Assembly: GCF_900114775.1 (NCBI RefSeq)
Contig: NZ_FOUE01000004.1
Coordinates: forward strand, 1-64,000
DNA length: 64,000 nt
Source of the DNA: Marinobacter zhejiangensis
Lineage (GTDB): Bacteria; Pseudomonadota; Gammaproteobacteria; Pseudomonadales; Oleiphilaceae
Direction: 5' to 3'
The notes below the pieces were generated by a model that had not been told where the DNA came from, searched no databases, and saw only the letters and a program-made list of their open reading frames with translations. A program made the translations under genes and the position numbers. Of the stretch, positions 8,000 through 16,582 are shown one piece after another; positions within the stretch are counted from its first letter, which is position 1, and each line of letters opens with the position of its first letter.

Positions 8000-9766
8000 T
8001 TAGTGATCGACTGCAGTGCCAGCCCCGCGGGGGTAGCGAACACTTTCGACCAGATCCTGAATTTCCTTAGGCGGTTCCTTGGTCATTGCGGAGACGCCGA
8101 AGGCGATCGCAAAGTTGACGACGGCACCGACTGCACCAATAGACAGCGGGGAAATGCCCAGGATCCAGTTGTCCGGGGTATCTGCCAGGTTGTTGGTGCC
8201 AGGAATAAAGAGCCAGCCTTTGTACATGAAGATGTACACCAGTGTGAAGATCAGACCGGACAGCATACCGGCTGTTGCTCCCACGTTGTTCACCCGCTTG
8301 GAGAAGATACCCATCATCAGGGCAGGGAACAGCGACGCTGCGGCAATACCGAAGGCCAGGGCAACCACCTGAGCCGCAAAGCCCGGCGGATTGGCACCCA
8401 GGTAAGTCGCAACCACGATGGCTACACCCATGGATATACGGGCAGCCAGAAGTTCGCCCTTATCCGAAATGCTCGGGTTGAAGCGTCCCTTGATCAAATC
8501 GTGACTTACCGCGGACGATATCGCCAGCAACAGGCCTGCTGCGGTGGAGAGCGCGGCGGCGAGACCACCGGCGGCAATCAGGCCGATGACCCAACCTGGC
8601 AGGTTGGCAATTTCAGGGTTGGCCAGTACCAGGATGTCCCGGTTCACAGTCAACTCATTGCCATTCCAGCCACGTGCCTGGGCTTCTGTTTCGAAAGCAG
8701 GGGTATCGTTGTAGAGCTGGATACGACCGTCTGCGTTTTTATCTTCAAACTTGATCAGCCCCGTGACTTCCCATTCTTTGACCCAGTTTGGACGGTCATC
8801 GTACTGGATCGGTTCGGCGCTCGTTCCGTCTGGGTAGATGGTGGTCATCAGGTTCAGACGTGCCATGGAAGCAACAGCCGGCGCAGTCAGGTACAGCAGG
8901 GCGATGAAAACCAGGGCCCAGCCGCCAGACCAGCGAGCGTCAGCTACTTTAGGGACGGTGAAGAAACGGATGATGACGTGGGGAAGACCGGCAGTACCGA
9001 TCATCAGAGACAGCGTGAACAGGACCATGTTCAGTTTGTTATCGACGTCAGCGGTATATTCGTTGAAGCCGAGGTCTGTAATCACCTGGTTGAGTTTGGC
9101 CAGAAGCGGAATGCCGGACTCGGTGTGGGTGGAGAACATGCCCAATCCCGGAATCGGGTTACCGGTCAGTTGCAGGGAAATGAACACGGCAGGGATGGTG
9201 TACGCCACGATCAGTACGCAGTACTGGGCAACCTGAGTATAGGTGATGCCTTTCATGCCACCCAACACGGCGTACATGAAGACGACGACAGCGGCGATGA
9301 TCAGGCCCATGGTTGAATCCACTTCCAGGAAGCGGGAGAACGCAACACCGGCTCCAGCCATCTGACCGATAACGTAGGTCACGGACGCTACGATCAGACA
9401 GATCACCGCAACCAGGCGGGCATTACTGCTGTAGTAGCGGTCACCGATAAACTCGGGAACCGTGAACTTGCCGAACTTACGCAGGTAGGGAGCCAGCAGC
9501 ATGGCGAGCAGTACGTATCCCCCGGTCCATCCCATCAGGAAGGTTGAGTTTGCGTACCCACCGGCAGCAATCAGACCGGCCATGGAGATAAAGGATGCGG
9601 CTGACATCCAGTCTGCACCGATGGCCATTCCGTTAGTGACGGGGTGAACACCGCCACCGGCCACGTAGAAGTCCTTGGTGCTTCCGGCCTTCGCCCAGAT
9701 CGCGATGCCGATGTAGAGGAGGAACGAGCCTCCAACGAACATGAGGTTAATGGCAAATTGACTCAT
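8000..9766 (-). CDS. Acetate-type sodium:solute symporter, large subunit (VC_2705 family)
   Basis: 588 residues, a polytopic SLC5-family transporter starting MSQFAINLMFVGGSF. Conserved symporter segments include FYVAGGGVHPVTNGMAIGAD in the first helices, the AVLGGMKGITYTQVAQY region and the late GLAAALSTAAGLLLAISS helix, typical of the ActP/VC_2705 group. A polar loop at about 290-370 is longer than in classic ActP, as expected for the VC_2705 type. It acts in the inner membrane and probably takes up acetate or another short carboxylate with Na+; the substrate is inferred from family. It lies 6 bases downstream of the DUF4212 small subunit, and a terminator follows. Confidence 0.9.
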   Translation of the reverse strand: MSQFAINLMFVGGSFLLYIGIAIWAKAGSTKDFYVAGGGVHPVTNGMAIGADWMSAASFISMAGLIAAGGYANSTFLMGWTGGYVLLAMLLAPYLRKFGKFTVPEFIGDRYYSSNARLVAVICLIVASVTYVIGQMAGAGVAFSRFLEVDSTMGLIIAAVVVFMYAVLGGMKGITYTQVAQYCVLIVAYTIPAVFISLQLTGNPIPGLGMFSTHTESGIPLLAKLNQVITDLGFNEYTADVDNKLNMVLFTLSLMIGTAGLPHVIIRFFTVPKVADARWSGGWALVFIALLYLTAPAVASMARLNLMTTIYPDGTSAEPIQYDDRPNWVKEWEVTGLIKFEDKNADGRIQLYNDTPAFETEAQARGWNGNELTVNRDILVLANPEIANLPGWVIGLIAAGGLAAALSTAAGLLLAISSAVSHDLIKGRFNPSISDKGELLAARISMGVAIVVATYLGANPPGFAAQVVALAFGIAAASLFPALMMGIFSKRVNNVGATAGMLSGLIFTLVYIFMYKGWLFIPGTNNLADTPDNWILGISPLSIGAVGAVVNFAIAFGVSAMTKEPPKEIQDLVESVRYPRGAGTAVDH

Positions 9767-9772
9767 TCGTAC

Positions 9773-10036
9773 TTACTCCTCATGCACGCCGAATTTTTCG
9801 TCGATCTTGTTCATACGCCAGGCGTAATGGAAGATCAGTACGATAAAGGCCAGGATGGATCCCTGTTGCGCGAACCAGAAACCCAGGTCGGTTCCACCGA
9901 CATGAATCCCTGCAAGCATGGGGCGAAGGAGAATGGCAAATCCATAGGATACGAGTGCCCAGACAACCAAGCTGCCTATTATTAGGCGAAGATTGGCTTT
10001 CCAGTACTGCTCGGAATCGTAGCTATGACCAGACAT
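9773..10036 (-). CDS. DUF4212 protein, symporter small subunit
   Basis: 87 residues with two hydrophobic helices (about 17-35 and 47-70) and the family motif YWKANLRLI near the N-terminus. DUF4212 proteins are regularly encoded just before VC_2705-type sodium symporters and are regarded as a small subunit. Here only 6 bases separate the two genes, so they form an operon. A G+A-rich ribosome binding site (AGAGAGGACT) precedes the ATG. Confidence 0.9.
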   Translation of the reverse strand: MSGHSYDSEQYWKANLRLIIGSLVVWALVSYGFAILLRPMLAGIHVGGTDLGFWFAQQGSILAFIVLIFHYAWRMNKIDEKFGVHEE

Positions 10037-10217
10037 AACAGTAGTCCTCTCTTGTTGTTGTTAATACCGTTTTTATAGAGTTGTGCTACAGCGGCTAGCG
10101 GTTTTTATCTATTGATTATTTTCCACCGTTGACAGTTTCAGACTTTACCGGTCAACCGCCAGATCGGTATTGGCAAAAGGTCTAAACGCCGTAGCAGCGC
10201 CGGTTTGCGGGCGTTGA

Positions 10218-10916
10218 CTAGTACTGCTTCATGCGGGAAAGCTTGCGCCAGTGACGCAGTTTTTCGTCAAGTTGGGAGAGTGTGAAGATGCCGTCTTTTA
10301 GCGCCTTATTGAGGACGATAAGCGTCAGTTCGGCGGTAACCATCGCATCGGCAGCGGCATGGTGACGGGTACTGGCCTGCAGTCCGAAGTGCTCCGACCA
10401 GTGATCGAGACCGCGGCCGCCGGTTTCTGCCTTGGGAAAAAAAGCGGGCAACAACTCGGCGACATCCAGCCAGGCGTGTCCCATGCTATAGCCCAGCTGC
10501 TGGCGAAGGGTCTTTTCCAGGAATTTTTTATCAAAGGCCGAGTGGTAGGCCAGTACCGGGTCGCCATCCAGCCATTCAATAAGATGGAGCAAGGCATCTT
10601 CGGTTTCGTGGCCTTTGGTGAGCGCCTCAGGGCCAATGCCGTGGATCAGCACGGTTTCCGTGATATCGAGTTCCGGGCGGCGCAGGATCAGGTCGAACTG
10701 GTCTCGGAGGTCGATGGCATTGCCGCGAATGGCGACCGCGCCAATAGCAATGACCTGGTCTTTGGCCGGGTTAAGCCCCGTAGTCTCAAGATCCAGAACC
10801 ACCAGACGAGCCTGTTCCAGCGGTTGCTGCTGCAGTGCCTTCGGCTTAGGCATTTCGCCATGTTCAGGGTGAGACTGACGATAGCGGCTCAGCCAGGTCT
10901 TTACAGAATTCAGCAT
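10218..10916 (-). CDS. DnaQ-like 3'-5' exonuclease (DEDDh family)
   Basis: 232 residues. Exo I motif VVLDLETTGLNP (D and E metal ligands), a central YHSAFDKKFL motif and the Exo III block HHAAADAMVTAELTL with the His and Asp expected of DEDDh enzymes. It is related to the DNA polymerase III epsilon proofreading fold but carries no clamp-binding or polymerase-binding tail that I recognise. It starts 9 bases after the cNMP/CBS/DUF294 gene. This pair is commonly found near acetate symporters in gammaproteobacteria (from memory). The substrate is unknown. Confidence 0.88.
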   Translation of the reverse strand: MLNSVKTWLSRYRQSHPEHGEMPKPKALQQQPLEQARLVVLDLETTGLNPAKDQVIAIGAVAIRGNAIDLRDQFDLILRRPELDITETVLIHGIGPEALTKGHETEDALLHLIEWLDGDPVLAYHSAFDKKFLEKTLRQQLGYSMGHAWLDVAELLPAFFPKAETGGRGLDHWSEHFGLQASTRHHAAADAMVTAELTLIVLNKALKDGIFTLSQLDEKLRHWRKLSRMKQY

Positions 10917-10925
10917 CGGGGCGTC

Positions 10926-12851
10926 CTACAGTTGGTATGTGACTTCCAGCTTTTGCTGGAGCCGCTGTGCCTGGCGGAAGGACTCCCGCAGAATCCGACG
11001 GTCCAATGGGTTCAGGTGGTCGGGGTTGATGTAGTTTGAAAGTGGCTGTTGTTTATCAAGCAAATCCTGGTGAGCTCGCATCCTGATGGCCTGAATCAGG
11101 CTGTATGCTTCTTTCCAGGCGTTTGCATCTTTGGTATCGAAAACGCCTTTCTTTGCCAGCTGATCGATCCTCTCAAGTGTATTTGCTGCGCCAACGCCGT
11201 GAGCCAGGGCGAACACCCGCACAGACTCCACGAAGGGCGAGAGCCCCTGGCGCTTGAGGTCTAGGGTGTGAGGCTCGCCGTCTGGTGCATAACGGAAGCT
11301 CCGGAACATGGTAAGTGGCGGCCGTCGGTTGAGGGCGTTCTCAGCCAGCATCTTTTGGAACAAGGCATTTTTCTGGATGCGGGTGAGCACTTTATCCAGC
11401 AACTCCGTCAAGGGCCCCATGGGCCCGTAAACCGCCCGCATATCCAGGAATATGGATGAATACACCAGGTTCTGAGGGGTGGATGCGTCGATGAAGCGGA
11501 TAAACCAATCGTCCCATTCACGCCCGCTCAGGCATAGCTTGGGGTTGCTGGCCATGATGTTGCCTTTGCAGAGCGTAAAGCCGCATTCGGCCAGGTCCTT
11601 GTTAACGGACTCGGCGAAGGGCAGCAGTCTTTCGCGAACCTGATCCTCGGTCATTCCATCCGGCACGGAGAACAGAATGCCATTGTCCTGGTCGGTCAGC
11701 AGCGTCTGCTCCTGTCGACCCTCACTGCCGAAGGTCAGCCAGGTAAAGGATATTTCCGGGTCATGGCGCTGGCGGTTCAGCTCCAGCACCCGTCGCACCG
11801 TCACATCGTTCAGCGTAGTGATGATCTTGACCACCTGACCCGAATCCGCGCCATGGGCGAGCATGGTGTCCACCAGTCTGGACACATCGCTGCGCAGGCT
11901 TACCAGGGTCCGCAGGTGAGTTGCTGTGCCGATGGTGCGCGCCAGGTGAACCAGGTCGACTCGTTGCAATGAAAACAGGTCGCGTTCTGAGACCACGCCA
12001 ATTAGCCGGTTCTCGCTGTCCTTGATGCAGACGTGTGCAAAATGATGCTCGGCCATCTTCATGGCGGCCTCGAACGCATCGGCGTGGGCAGGAAGGCAGG
12101 TGGGCTTGGCAGTCATGACCTGGCTAATGGGGGCTTCCAGCGGGGCGCTGGCCTCTGCCACAAGGGTTCTCAGGTCTCTCAACGTGAAAATGCCGATGGG
12201 CTTACGCTCGTCGTCGGTGATGATGATGCTGCCCACGCTGTTTTCATGCATCAACGCCACGGCTTTCCGGATTGGCGTGTCCGGGGAGCAGACAATGGGG
12301 TTACGCAAGGCAAAGCGGTCCAGTGGGGCATCCAGGGAGTGGCTGGTGCCGATCGACTCCATGGCTCCGCTGCGAATGTGTTGGTTAACCCGGTCTAGCA
12401 GGCTGCTGACGCCGCGCAGGCAGAAGTCCCTGAACGGGTCGCTTTCAGAAAACAGGGTGACAAAACTGTCATGATCCAGGCTTAGACAGAACGTGTCCCC
12501 GCTGGCACGGTGTAGGGTCCGGGTGGGGCGTTCACCGATCAGCGCGGCCAGCGGAAAACATTCACCCAGGCTGATTTCGAACGTGGTTTCGGCCTGGCCG
12601 TTTTTGGGGTTCGTACGCTCGCCCCTGATCCGGCCCTGCTTGACGATGTAAAAGTCGGTGACGGTGCCATCGTCCGGTGACAGGACTACATCGTTGTCGG
12701 CGTAAAAGCGCAGCGCGGCGTGTTCGGCAAAGTGAGCGAGGTGGGCCTCGTCCATGAATGAGAAGGGGGCATGCTCGCGCAGGAATCCCATGATCGCCCG
12801 GGTATTCTGCGGATGTTGATTGTCTGGAGAGTGAGTCATGGCCGGATCCAT
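10926..12851 (-). CDS. cNMP-binding / CBS / DUF294 nucleotidyltransferase-like protein
   Basis: About 641 residues. Order of domains: cyclic-nucleotide-binding-like fold (about 25-145), two CBS domains (about 180-305), DUF294 nucleotidyltransferase-like domain with the GlnD-like signature TFGSEGRQEQTLLTDQDNG (near 400), and a helical DUF294 C-terminal domain. The family is thought to be a signal-transduction protein; the reaction has not been shown. Starts are possible at 12851 (MDPAMTH) or 12839 (MTHSPD). Neither has a strong ribosome binding site, and a still longer frame to 12905 seems unlikely. It forms an operon with the exonuclease and is divergent from the Smr gene. Adenine-nucleotide sensing through CBS is plausible from family knowledge. 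Confidence 0.88.
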   Translation of the reverse strand: MDPAMTHSPDNQHPQNTRAIMGFLREHAPFSFMDEAHLAHFAEHAALRFYADNDVVLSPDDGTVTDFYIVKQGRIRGERTNPKNGQAETTFEISLGECFPLAALIGERPTRTLHRASGDTFCLSLDHDSFVTLFSESDPFRDFCLRGVSSLLDRVNQHIRSGAMESIGTSHSLDAPLDRFALRNPIVCSPDTPIRKAVALMHENSVGSIIITDDERKPIGIFTLRDLRTLVAEASAPLEAPISQVMTAKPTCLPAHADAFEAAMKMAEHHFAHVCIKDSENRLIGVVSERDLFSLQRVDLVHLARTIGTATHLRTLVSLRSDVSRLVDTMLAHGADSGQVVKIITTLNDVTVRRVLELNRQRHDPEISFTWLTFGSEGRQEQTLLTDQDNGILFSVPDGMTEDQVRERLLPFAESVNKDLAECGFTLCKGNIMASNPKLCLSGREWDDWFIRFIDASTPQNLVYSSIFLDMRAVYGPMGPLTELLDKVLTRIQKNALFQKMLAENALNRRPPLTMFRSFRYAPDGEPHTLDLKRQGLSPFVESVRVFALAHGVGAANTLERIDQLAKKGVFDTKDANAWKEAYSLIQAIRMRAHQDLLDKQQPLSNYINPDHLNPLDRRILRESFRQAQRLQQKLEVTYQL

Positions 12852-13011
12852 TGTTTTTATGATTGGGGTCCTCGAGCCCCAGTTTAGACCAAGGTCGGCC
12901 TGCACTGTCTTGGCCTTTGGTCGTATCGGGGGGCAGTCACCCCTGTTTCTTTATAGCCCCGTTACCCGGTGGTAAAGTGCAGGGGACACAGTATTCTGAC
13001 CGGTTATTGTC

Positions 13012-13593
13012 ATGACAACGAAAGAAGAGCGAATGACCTTCCTCCAAGAAATGGAAGGTGTACGGAAAATTCGCAAAACAAATCGTGCGGATGTCCGAAA
13101 GACCACGGAATTGACGCCCGGCCATTTGGAACGCCAGCGATCAGCGCAGGCTCAACCCCTGGTTGACCGTAACCCATTGACCGCTGATGTGGTGGAGCAA
13201 CTGACCAGCCATGACGTATTGAGCTGGCAACGACCGGGTGTCCAGCACGGTGTATTTCGCAAGCTGCGATTAGGCCAGTATCCAATTGAGGCCAGATTGG
13301 ACCTCCACCGCATGACCGTTGAAGATGCCCGGCGAGAGGTGTACCGGTTCATCCGGGACTGTGTGTATTATGGCGTCCGGTCTGCGCTGATCCTTCATGG
13401 GAAAGGGGAGCGCAATCCAGACGGTATTGCGCAGCTGAAAAGCTATCTTGCCAAGTGGTTGCCAGAGCTGGATGAGGTGTTGGCATTTCACTCCGCCCAG
13501 CGACACCACGGTGGTACCGGTGCGGTTTATGTAATGGTTAGAAAAAGCGAACGGCAGAAGAGCGAAAGCCGTGAGCGTAATACGGGGCGCTGA
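13012..13593 (+). CDS. Smr (MutS2 C-terminal) domain protein
   Basis: 193 residues. After a basic N-terminal region of about 95 residues comes an Smr domain (about 100-180) with the two hallmarks LDLHRMTVEDA and HGKGERNPDG. Smr domains are nuclease modules: SmrB cleaves mRNA at collided ribosomes, whereas SmrA/YdaL-type proteins are less well known. Length and layout fit the SmrA/SmrB group. The start ATG at 13012 (MTTKEERMTF) is the first in frame. The gene is monocistronic and divergent from the CBS/DUF294 gene. Confidence 0.85.
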   Translation: MTTKEERMTFLQEMEGVRKIRKTNRADVRKTTELTPGHLERQRSAQAQPLVDRNPLTADVVEQLTSHDVLSWQRPGVQHGVFRKLRLGQYPIEARLDLHRMTVEDARREVYRFIRDCVYYGVRSALILHGKGERNPDGIAQLKSYLAKWLPELDEVLAFHSAQRHHGGTGAVYVMVRKSERQKSESRERNTGR

Positions 13594-13647
13594 CTGACGG
13601 CGGCTTGTGCCTGAGTATGAAAGATTGACCAGAAGATGGAGAAACGT

Positions 13648-13839
13648 GTGAGAAAAATTCTGATCGTTACCGTAGCGATGCTGGCCCTGGCTGGTTGTAA
13701 GGATCGCGTGCTTTGGAATAGTAACGGAGCCTATGACAACGCTGGCAACCAGGAGGTCTGGCAGACCAACGGGCAGGTGAACAATGGCGATAACCGGGTT
13801 ATCTGGCGGCGTACCAATGGTGAGGATGTGATCAAGTAA
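13648..13839 (+). CDS. Small lipoprotein with W-x(2,3)-N-G repeats
   Basis: 63 residues from GTG at 13648, which has GGAG 6 bases upstream. An ATG four codons earlier (13636) is the alternative and has a poorer site. The signal peptide RKILIVTVAMLALAGC ends in a lipobox with the modified Cys at residue 17. The mature part, only about 46 residues, contains three degenerate copies of a hydrophobic-W-x(2,3)-N-G motif (VLWNSNG, EVWQTNG, VIWRRTNG) spaced about 14-15 residues apart and rich in N, D and G. No family is recognised. It lies alone between the Smr gene and iorA. Confidence 0.65.
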   Translation: MRKILIVTVAMLALAGCKDRVLWNSNGAYDNAGNQEVWQTNGQVNNGDNRVIWRRTNGEDVIK

Positions 13840-13910
13840 TTCAGGTCTGCAACGCCGGGTCGTGCATTCGGTGCATAAAAATACCAAGAACAAGCTGAGG
13901 GAGAAAATCC

Positions 13911-14378
13911 ATGGCCATAAGCCTGATGGTAAACGGGCAGTCTCGTTCGTTTGAGATCGAGGCAGACACCCCGCTGTTGTGGGTTATCCGCGACGAACTG
14001 GGTCTCAAAGGTACGAAGTTTGGGTGCGGGGCAGCCTTATGTGGTGCCTGCACGGTGCATTTGAACGGTACCCCCATACGGTCGTGCTCCACCCCCGTCA
14101 GTGCTGTGGAAGGCCAGGAGATAACCACCATTGAGGGCATCAGTGGTTCCACCACGTTGCACAAGTTGCAGCAGGCCTGGGTTGATCATGGTGTGCCCCA
14201 GTGTGGTTACTGCCAGTCAGGTCAGTTGATGACCGCCGCTCACCTGTTGTCTTACAACGCGGCCCCGACCGAAGATGAAATCGCTGCGGCCATGAGCGGC
14301 AATATTTGCCGTTGTGGCACCTACAGCAACATGGTCGCTGCCATCCAGTCCGTTGCTGGCTCGCAGGGAGAGGCATGA
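13911..14378 (+). CDS. iorA: Isoquinoline 1-oxidoreductase-type alpha subunit, 2Fe-2S protein
   Basis: 155 residues. The N-terminal ferredoxin-like domain has C39, C44, C47 and C59 (FGCGAALCGACTVH...RSC). The C-terminal four-helix domain has C98, C101, C133 and C135 (QCGYCQSGQ, ICRCGTY). Together they bind the two 2Fe-2S clusters of molybdo-hydroxylases. The subunit passes electrons from the Mo centre of the IorB subunit, encoded 1 base downstream. The true substrate may be another N-heterocycle or an aldehyde, because IorAB-like enzymes are often annotated by similarity alone. Confidence 0.92.
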   Translation: MAISLMVNGQSRSFEIEADTPLLWVIRDELGLKGTKFGCGAALCGACTVHLNGTPIRSCSTPVSAVEGQEITTIEGISGSTTLHKLQQAWVDHGVPQCGYCQSGQLMTAAHLLSYNAAPTEDEIAAAMSGNICRCGTYSNMVAAIQSVAGSQGEA

Positions 14379-14379
14379 C

Positions 14380-16578
14380 ATGACCATGAACCGACGTGAT
14401 TTCCTGAAAGTTGCAACGGCCAGCTCTGGTGGCCTGTTGGTGTCCCTGAACCTTGCCGCCTGTGCCGGAACACCCACGGGATTCAGCGAAGACAGTGGCA
14501 GCTGGCAGCCAGACGCCTGGCTTGAGCTGAGCCAGGACAACCAGGTGTACTTCACGCTCGCCCGCGTCGAAATGGGGCAAGGCGCTTACACCGGGCTGAC
14601 TACGCTGATTGCCGAGGAGCTGGGGGTTGCTCCTGAGCACATTCAGGTGCGCTTCTCACCCGTAGGTAAGGACTACATCAACCCGGCTATCGGATTACAG
14701 ATGACCGGTGGCAGTACCAGTCTCGCCACCAGTTGGCAGCCCTTGCGGGTAGCCGGTGCCAGCGCCAGGGAGATGCTGGTGAGTGCCGCCGCCCGGGTCT
14801 GGAAGGTTGCTCCTGGCGATTGTTCGGTCAGCAATGGGCAGGTGCTGCACCCCAATGGTAGTGATGCCCTGAAGTTTGGTCAGCTGGTTGAGCTGGCGGC
14901 CAAAGAAACGGTTCCCGACGAGCCAGCACTCAAGCCGGCAGAAGAGTGGCAATACATTGGCAAGAGTCGCGGCCGCCTGGATGCAATGGCCAAATCAACC
15001 GGCACCGCCCAGTATGGTATTGATGTTGAGTTGCCTGGCATGGTTTACGCCGTGGTGACGAGGCCGCCCCGTTACGGTGCCAAGTTGGCATCGTTTGACG
15101 CGACACAGGCACTGGCTATGCCTGGGGTGCTGGATGTGTTTGCCATCGACCGTGGTGTTGCCCTGGTCGCTGACAAGTATTGGCGTGCCCGCAAAGCACA
15201 GCAAACGCTGAAGATCGAATGGAACAATGAGGAGGCGCTGGCTGTATCCAATGCCTCGGTTATGGAGTTTTATCGCAAGGCTGCTGAGGAAGACCCCGGC
15301 GTTAACGAGCGTGAGGAGGGGGATCCTGAAGGGGCTATCGAATCGGCTACTCGGGTTGTGGAAGTTGCCTACGAACAACCATACCTGGCCCATGCTGCCA
15401 TGGAGCCGATGAATGCAACGGCGGTGTACCATGGCGACCGGATGGAGGTGTGGGCCCCGACCCAGGCGCCTGACCTGGGGCGTATCGCCGTTGCCCGGGT
15501 AACCGACCTGTCTCCTGGCGATGTGGATATTCATACAACATTCATGGGTGGCGGTTTTGGCCGACGGCTGACCCAGGACTTCATCGAAGAAGCTGCGGCG
15601 GTGGCCTATCAGGTCCGGAAGCCCGTTAAGCTGATCTGGTCCCGGGAAGAAGACACCCGTCACGGGCTCTATCGCCCGGCAATGCTGCATCGTATGAAAG
15701 CGAGCATCTCCGGTGACCAGTTAACAGGCTGGCACCACCAGATTGTTGGTCCCCAGATTCTGGATTGGTATGTGCGCAATGCGGCACCAGCCCAGTACCC
15801 CTGGGCCCCCAAGTTCCTCTACGACACCTTGGGTAAAGTTGGCCTTATGGCGGAAGGCATGGCCACGCCCAAGGACGTGTCGGCCATTGAAGGTGCGGTC
15901 GATTACCCCTATCAGGTTCCCAACATTGAGGTTCGGCATACCCATGTTGACCCCGGTGTGCCGATCACCTGGTGGCGCTCGGTTGGCTATTCTCACAATG
16001 GTTTCGCAGTAGAGACCTTCATGGATGAACTGGCCCATGAGTTGGGTCAGGATCCTTATCAGTTCCGTCGTGGGCTCCTTCAAAATGAGCCTCGCCACCT
16101 TGCGGTACTCGAGCGGGCTGCCGAGCTGGGCAACTGGTCAGCGCCAGTGCCGGAAGGGCGTGCCCGAGGCATTGCCGTGCACCGGAGCTTTGGGACCTAT
16201 GTCGCCCAGGTGGTTGAAGCAAGTATTGAAGGCGGCAACATACGGGTTCACCGGGTTGCCTGTGCCGTTGACTGTGGTGAGGTCGTCAACCCCGATATCG
16301 TCAAGGACCAGATCGAAAGCGGCGTGATCTTTGGTATTACGGCCGCGCTCTATGGCAACGTGACGTTCGAGAATGGCGCGGTCAAGGAAAGCAACTTCCA
16401 TGACTACCAGGTGTTAAGGAATCACCAGCGTCCTGAGGTCGAAGTGGCCATCATCGAGAGTCGCGAAATGCCGACAGGCGTTGGTGAGCCCGGTGTACCG
16501 CCGGTTATCCCGGCTCTGGGCAACGCGCTTTTCGCATTGACGGGGCAACGTCAGCGTGCGCTGCCGTTGAAGGCGTAA
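14380..16578 (+). CDS. iorB: Isoquinoline 1-oxidoreductase-type beta subunit, molybdopterin-binding, Tat-exported
   Basis: 732 residues from the ATG at 14380, preceded by GGGAGAGG; a longer in-frame ORF would lie inside iorA. The N-terminus MNRRDFLKVATASSGG is a twin-arginine signal with a lipobox-like LAACAG. The rest is a xanthine-dehydrogenase-family large subunit binding molybdopterin cytosine dinucleotide, with GGGFGRR at about 390-396 and the C-terminal GVGEPGVPPVIPAL containing the conserved active-site glutamate region. It is likely to work in the periplasm with IorA. The order iorA-iorB-xdhC is a complete enzyme plus maturation unit. Confidence 0.92.
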   Translation: MTMNRRDFLKVATASSGGLLVSLNLAACAGTPTGFSEDSGSWQPDAWLELSQDNQVYFTLARVEMGQGAYTGLTTLIAEELGVAPEHIQVRFSPVGKDYINPAIGLQMTGGSTSLATSWQPLRVAGASAREMLVSAAARVWKVAPGDCSVSNGQVLHPNGSDALKFGQLVELAAKETVPDEPALKPAEEWQYIGKSRGRLDAMAKSTGTAQYGIDVELPGMVYAVVTRPPRYGAKLASFDATQALAMPGVLDVFAIDRGVALVADKYWRARKAQQTLKIEWNNEEALAVSNASVMEFYRKAAEEDPGVNEREEGDPEGAIESATRVVEVAYEQPYLAHAAMEPMNATAVYHGDRMEVWAPTQAPDLGRIAVARVTDLSPGDVDIHTTFMGGGFGRRLTQDFIEEAAAVAYQVRKPVKLIWSREEDTRHGLYRPAMLHRMKASISGDQLTGWHHQIVGPQILDWYVRNAAPAQYPWAPKFLYDTLGKVGLMAEGMATPKDVSAIEGAVDYPYQVPNIEVRHTHVDPGVPITWWRSVGYSHNGFAVETFMDELAHELGQDPYQFRRGLLQNEPRHLAVLERAAELGNWSAPVPEGRARGIAVHRSFGTYVAQVVEASIEGGNIRVHRVACAVDCGEVVNPDIVKDQIESGVIFGITAALYGNVTFENGAVKESNFHDYQVLRNHQRPEVEVAIIESREMPTGVGEPGVPPVIPALGNALFALTGQRQRALPLKA

Positions 16579-16582
16579 TCGG

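Noticed and set aside
7985..9316. Open frame of 443 codons on the plus strand
   Set aside because: Antisense to the symporter gene; composition is rich in H, Q and G without hydrophobic core patterns. Treated as a shadow.
10037..10217. Sigma-54 or CrbR-controlled promoter before the DUF4212-symporter operon
   Set aside because: No TGGCAC-N5-TTGC element and no convincing -35/-10 pair was found on the minus strand. A TATAAA is present but unsupported by a -35.
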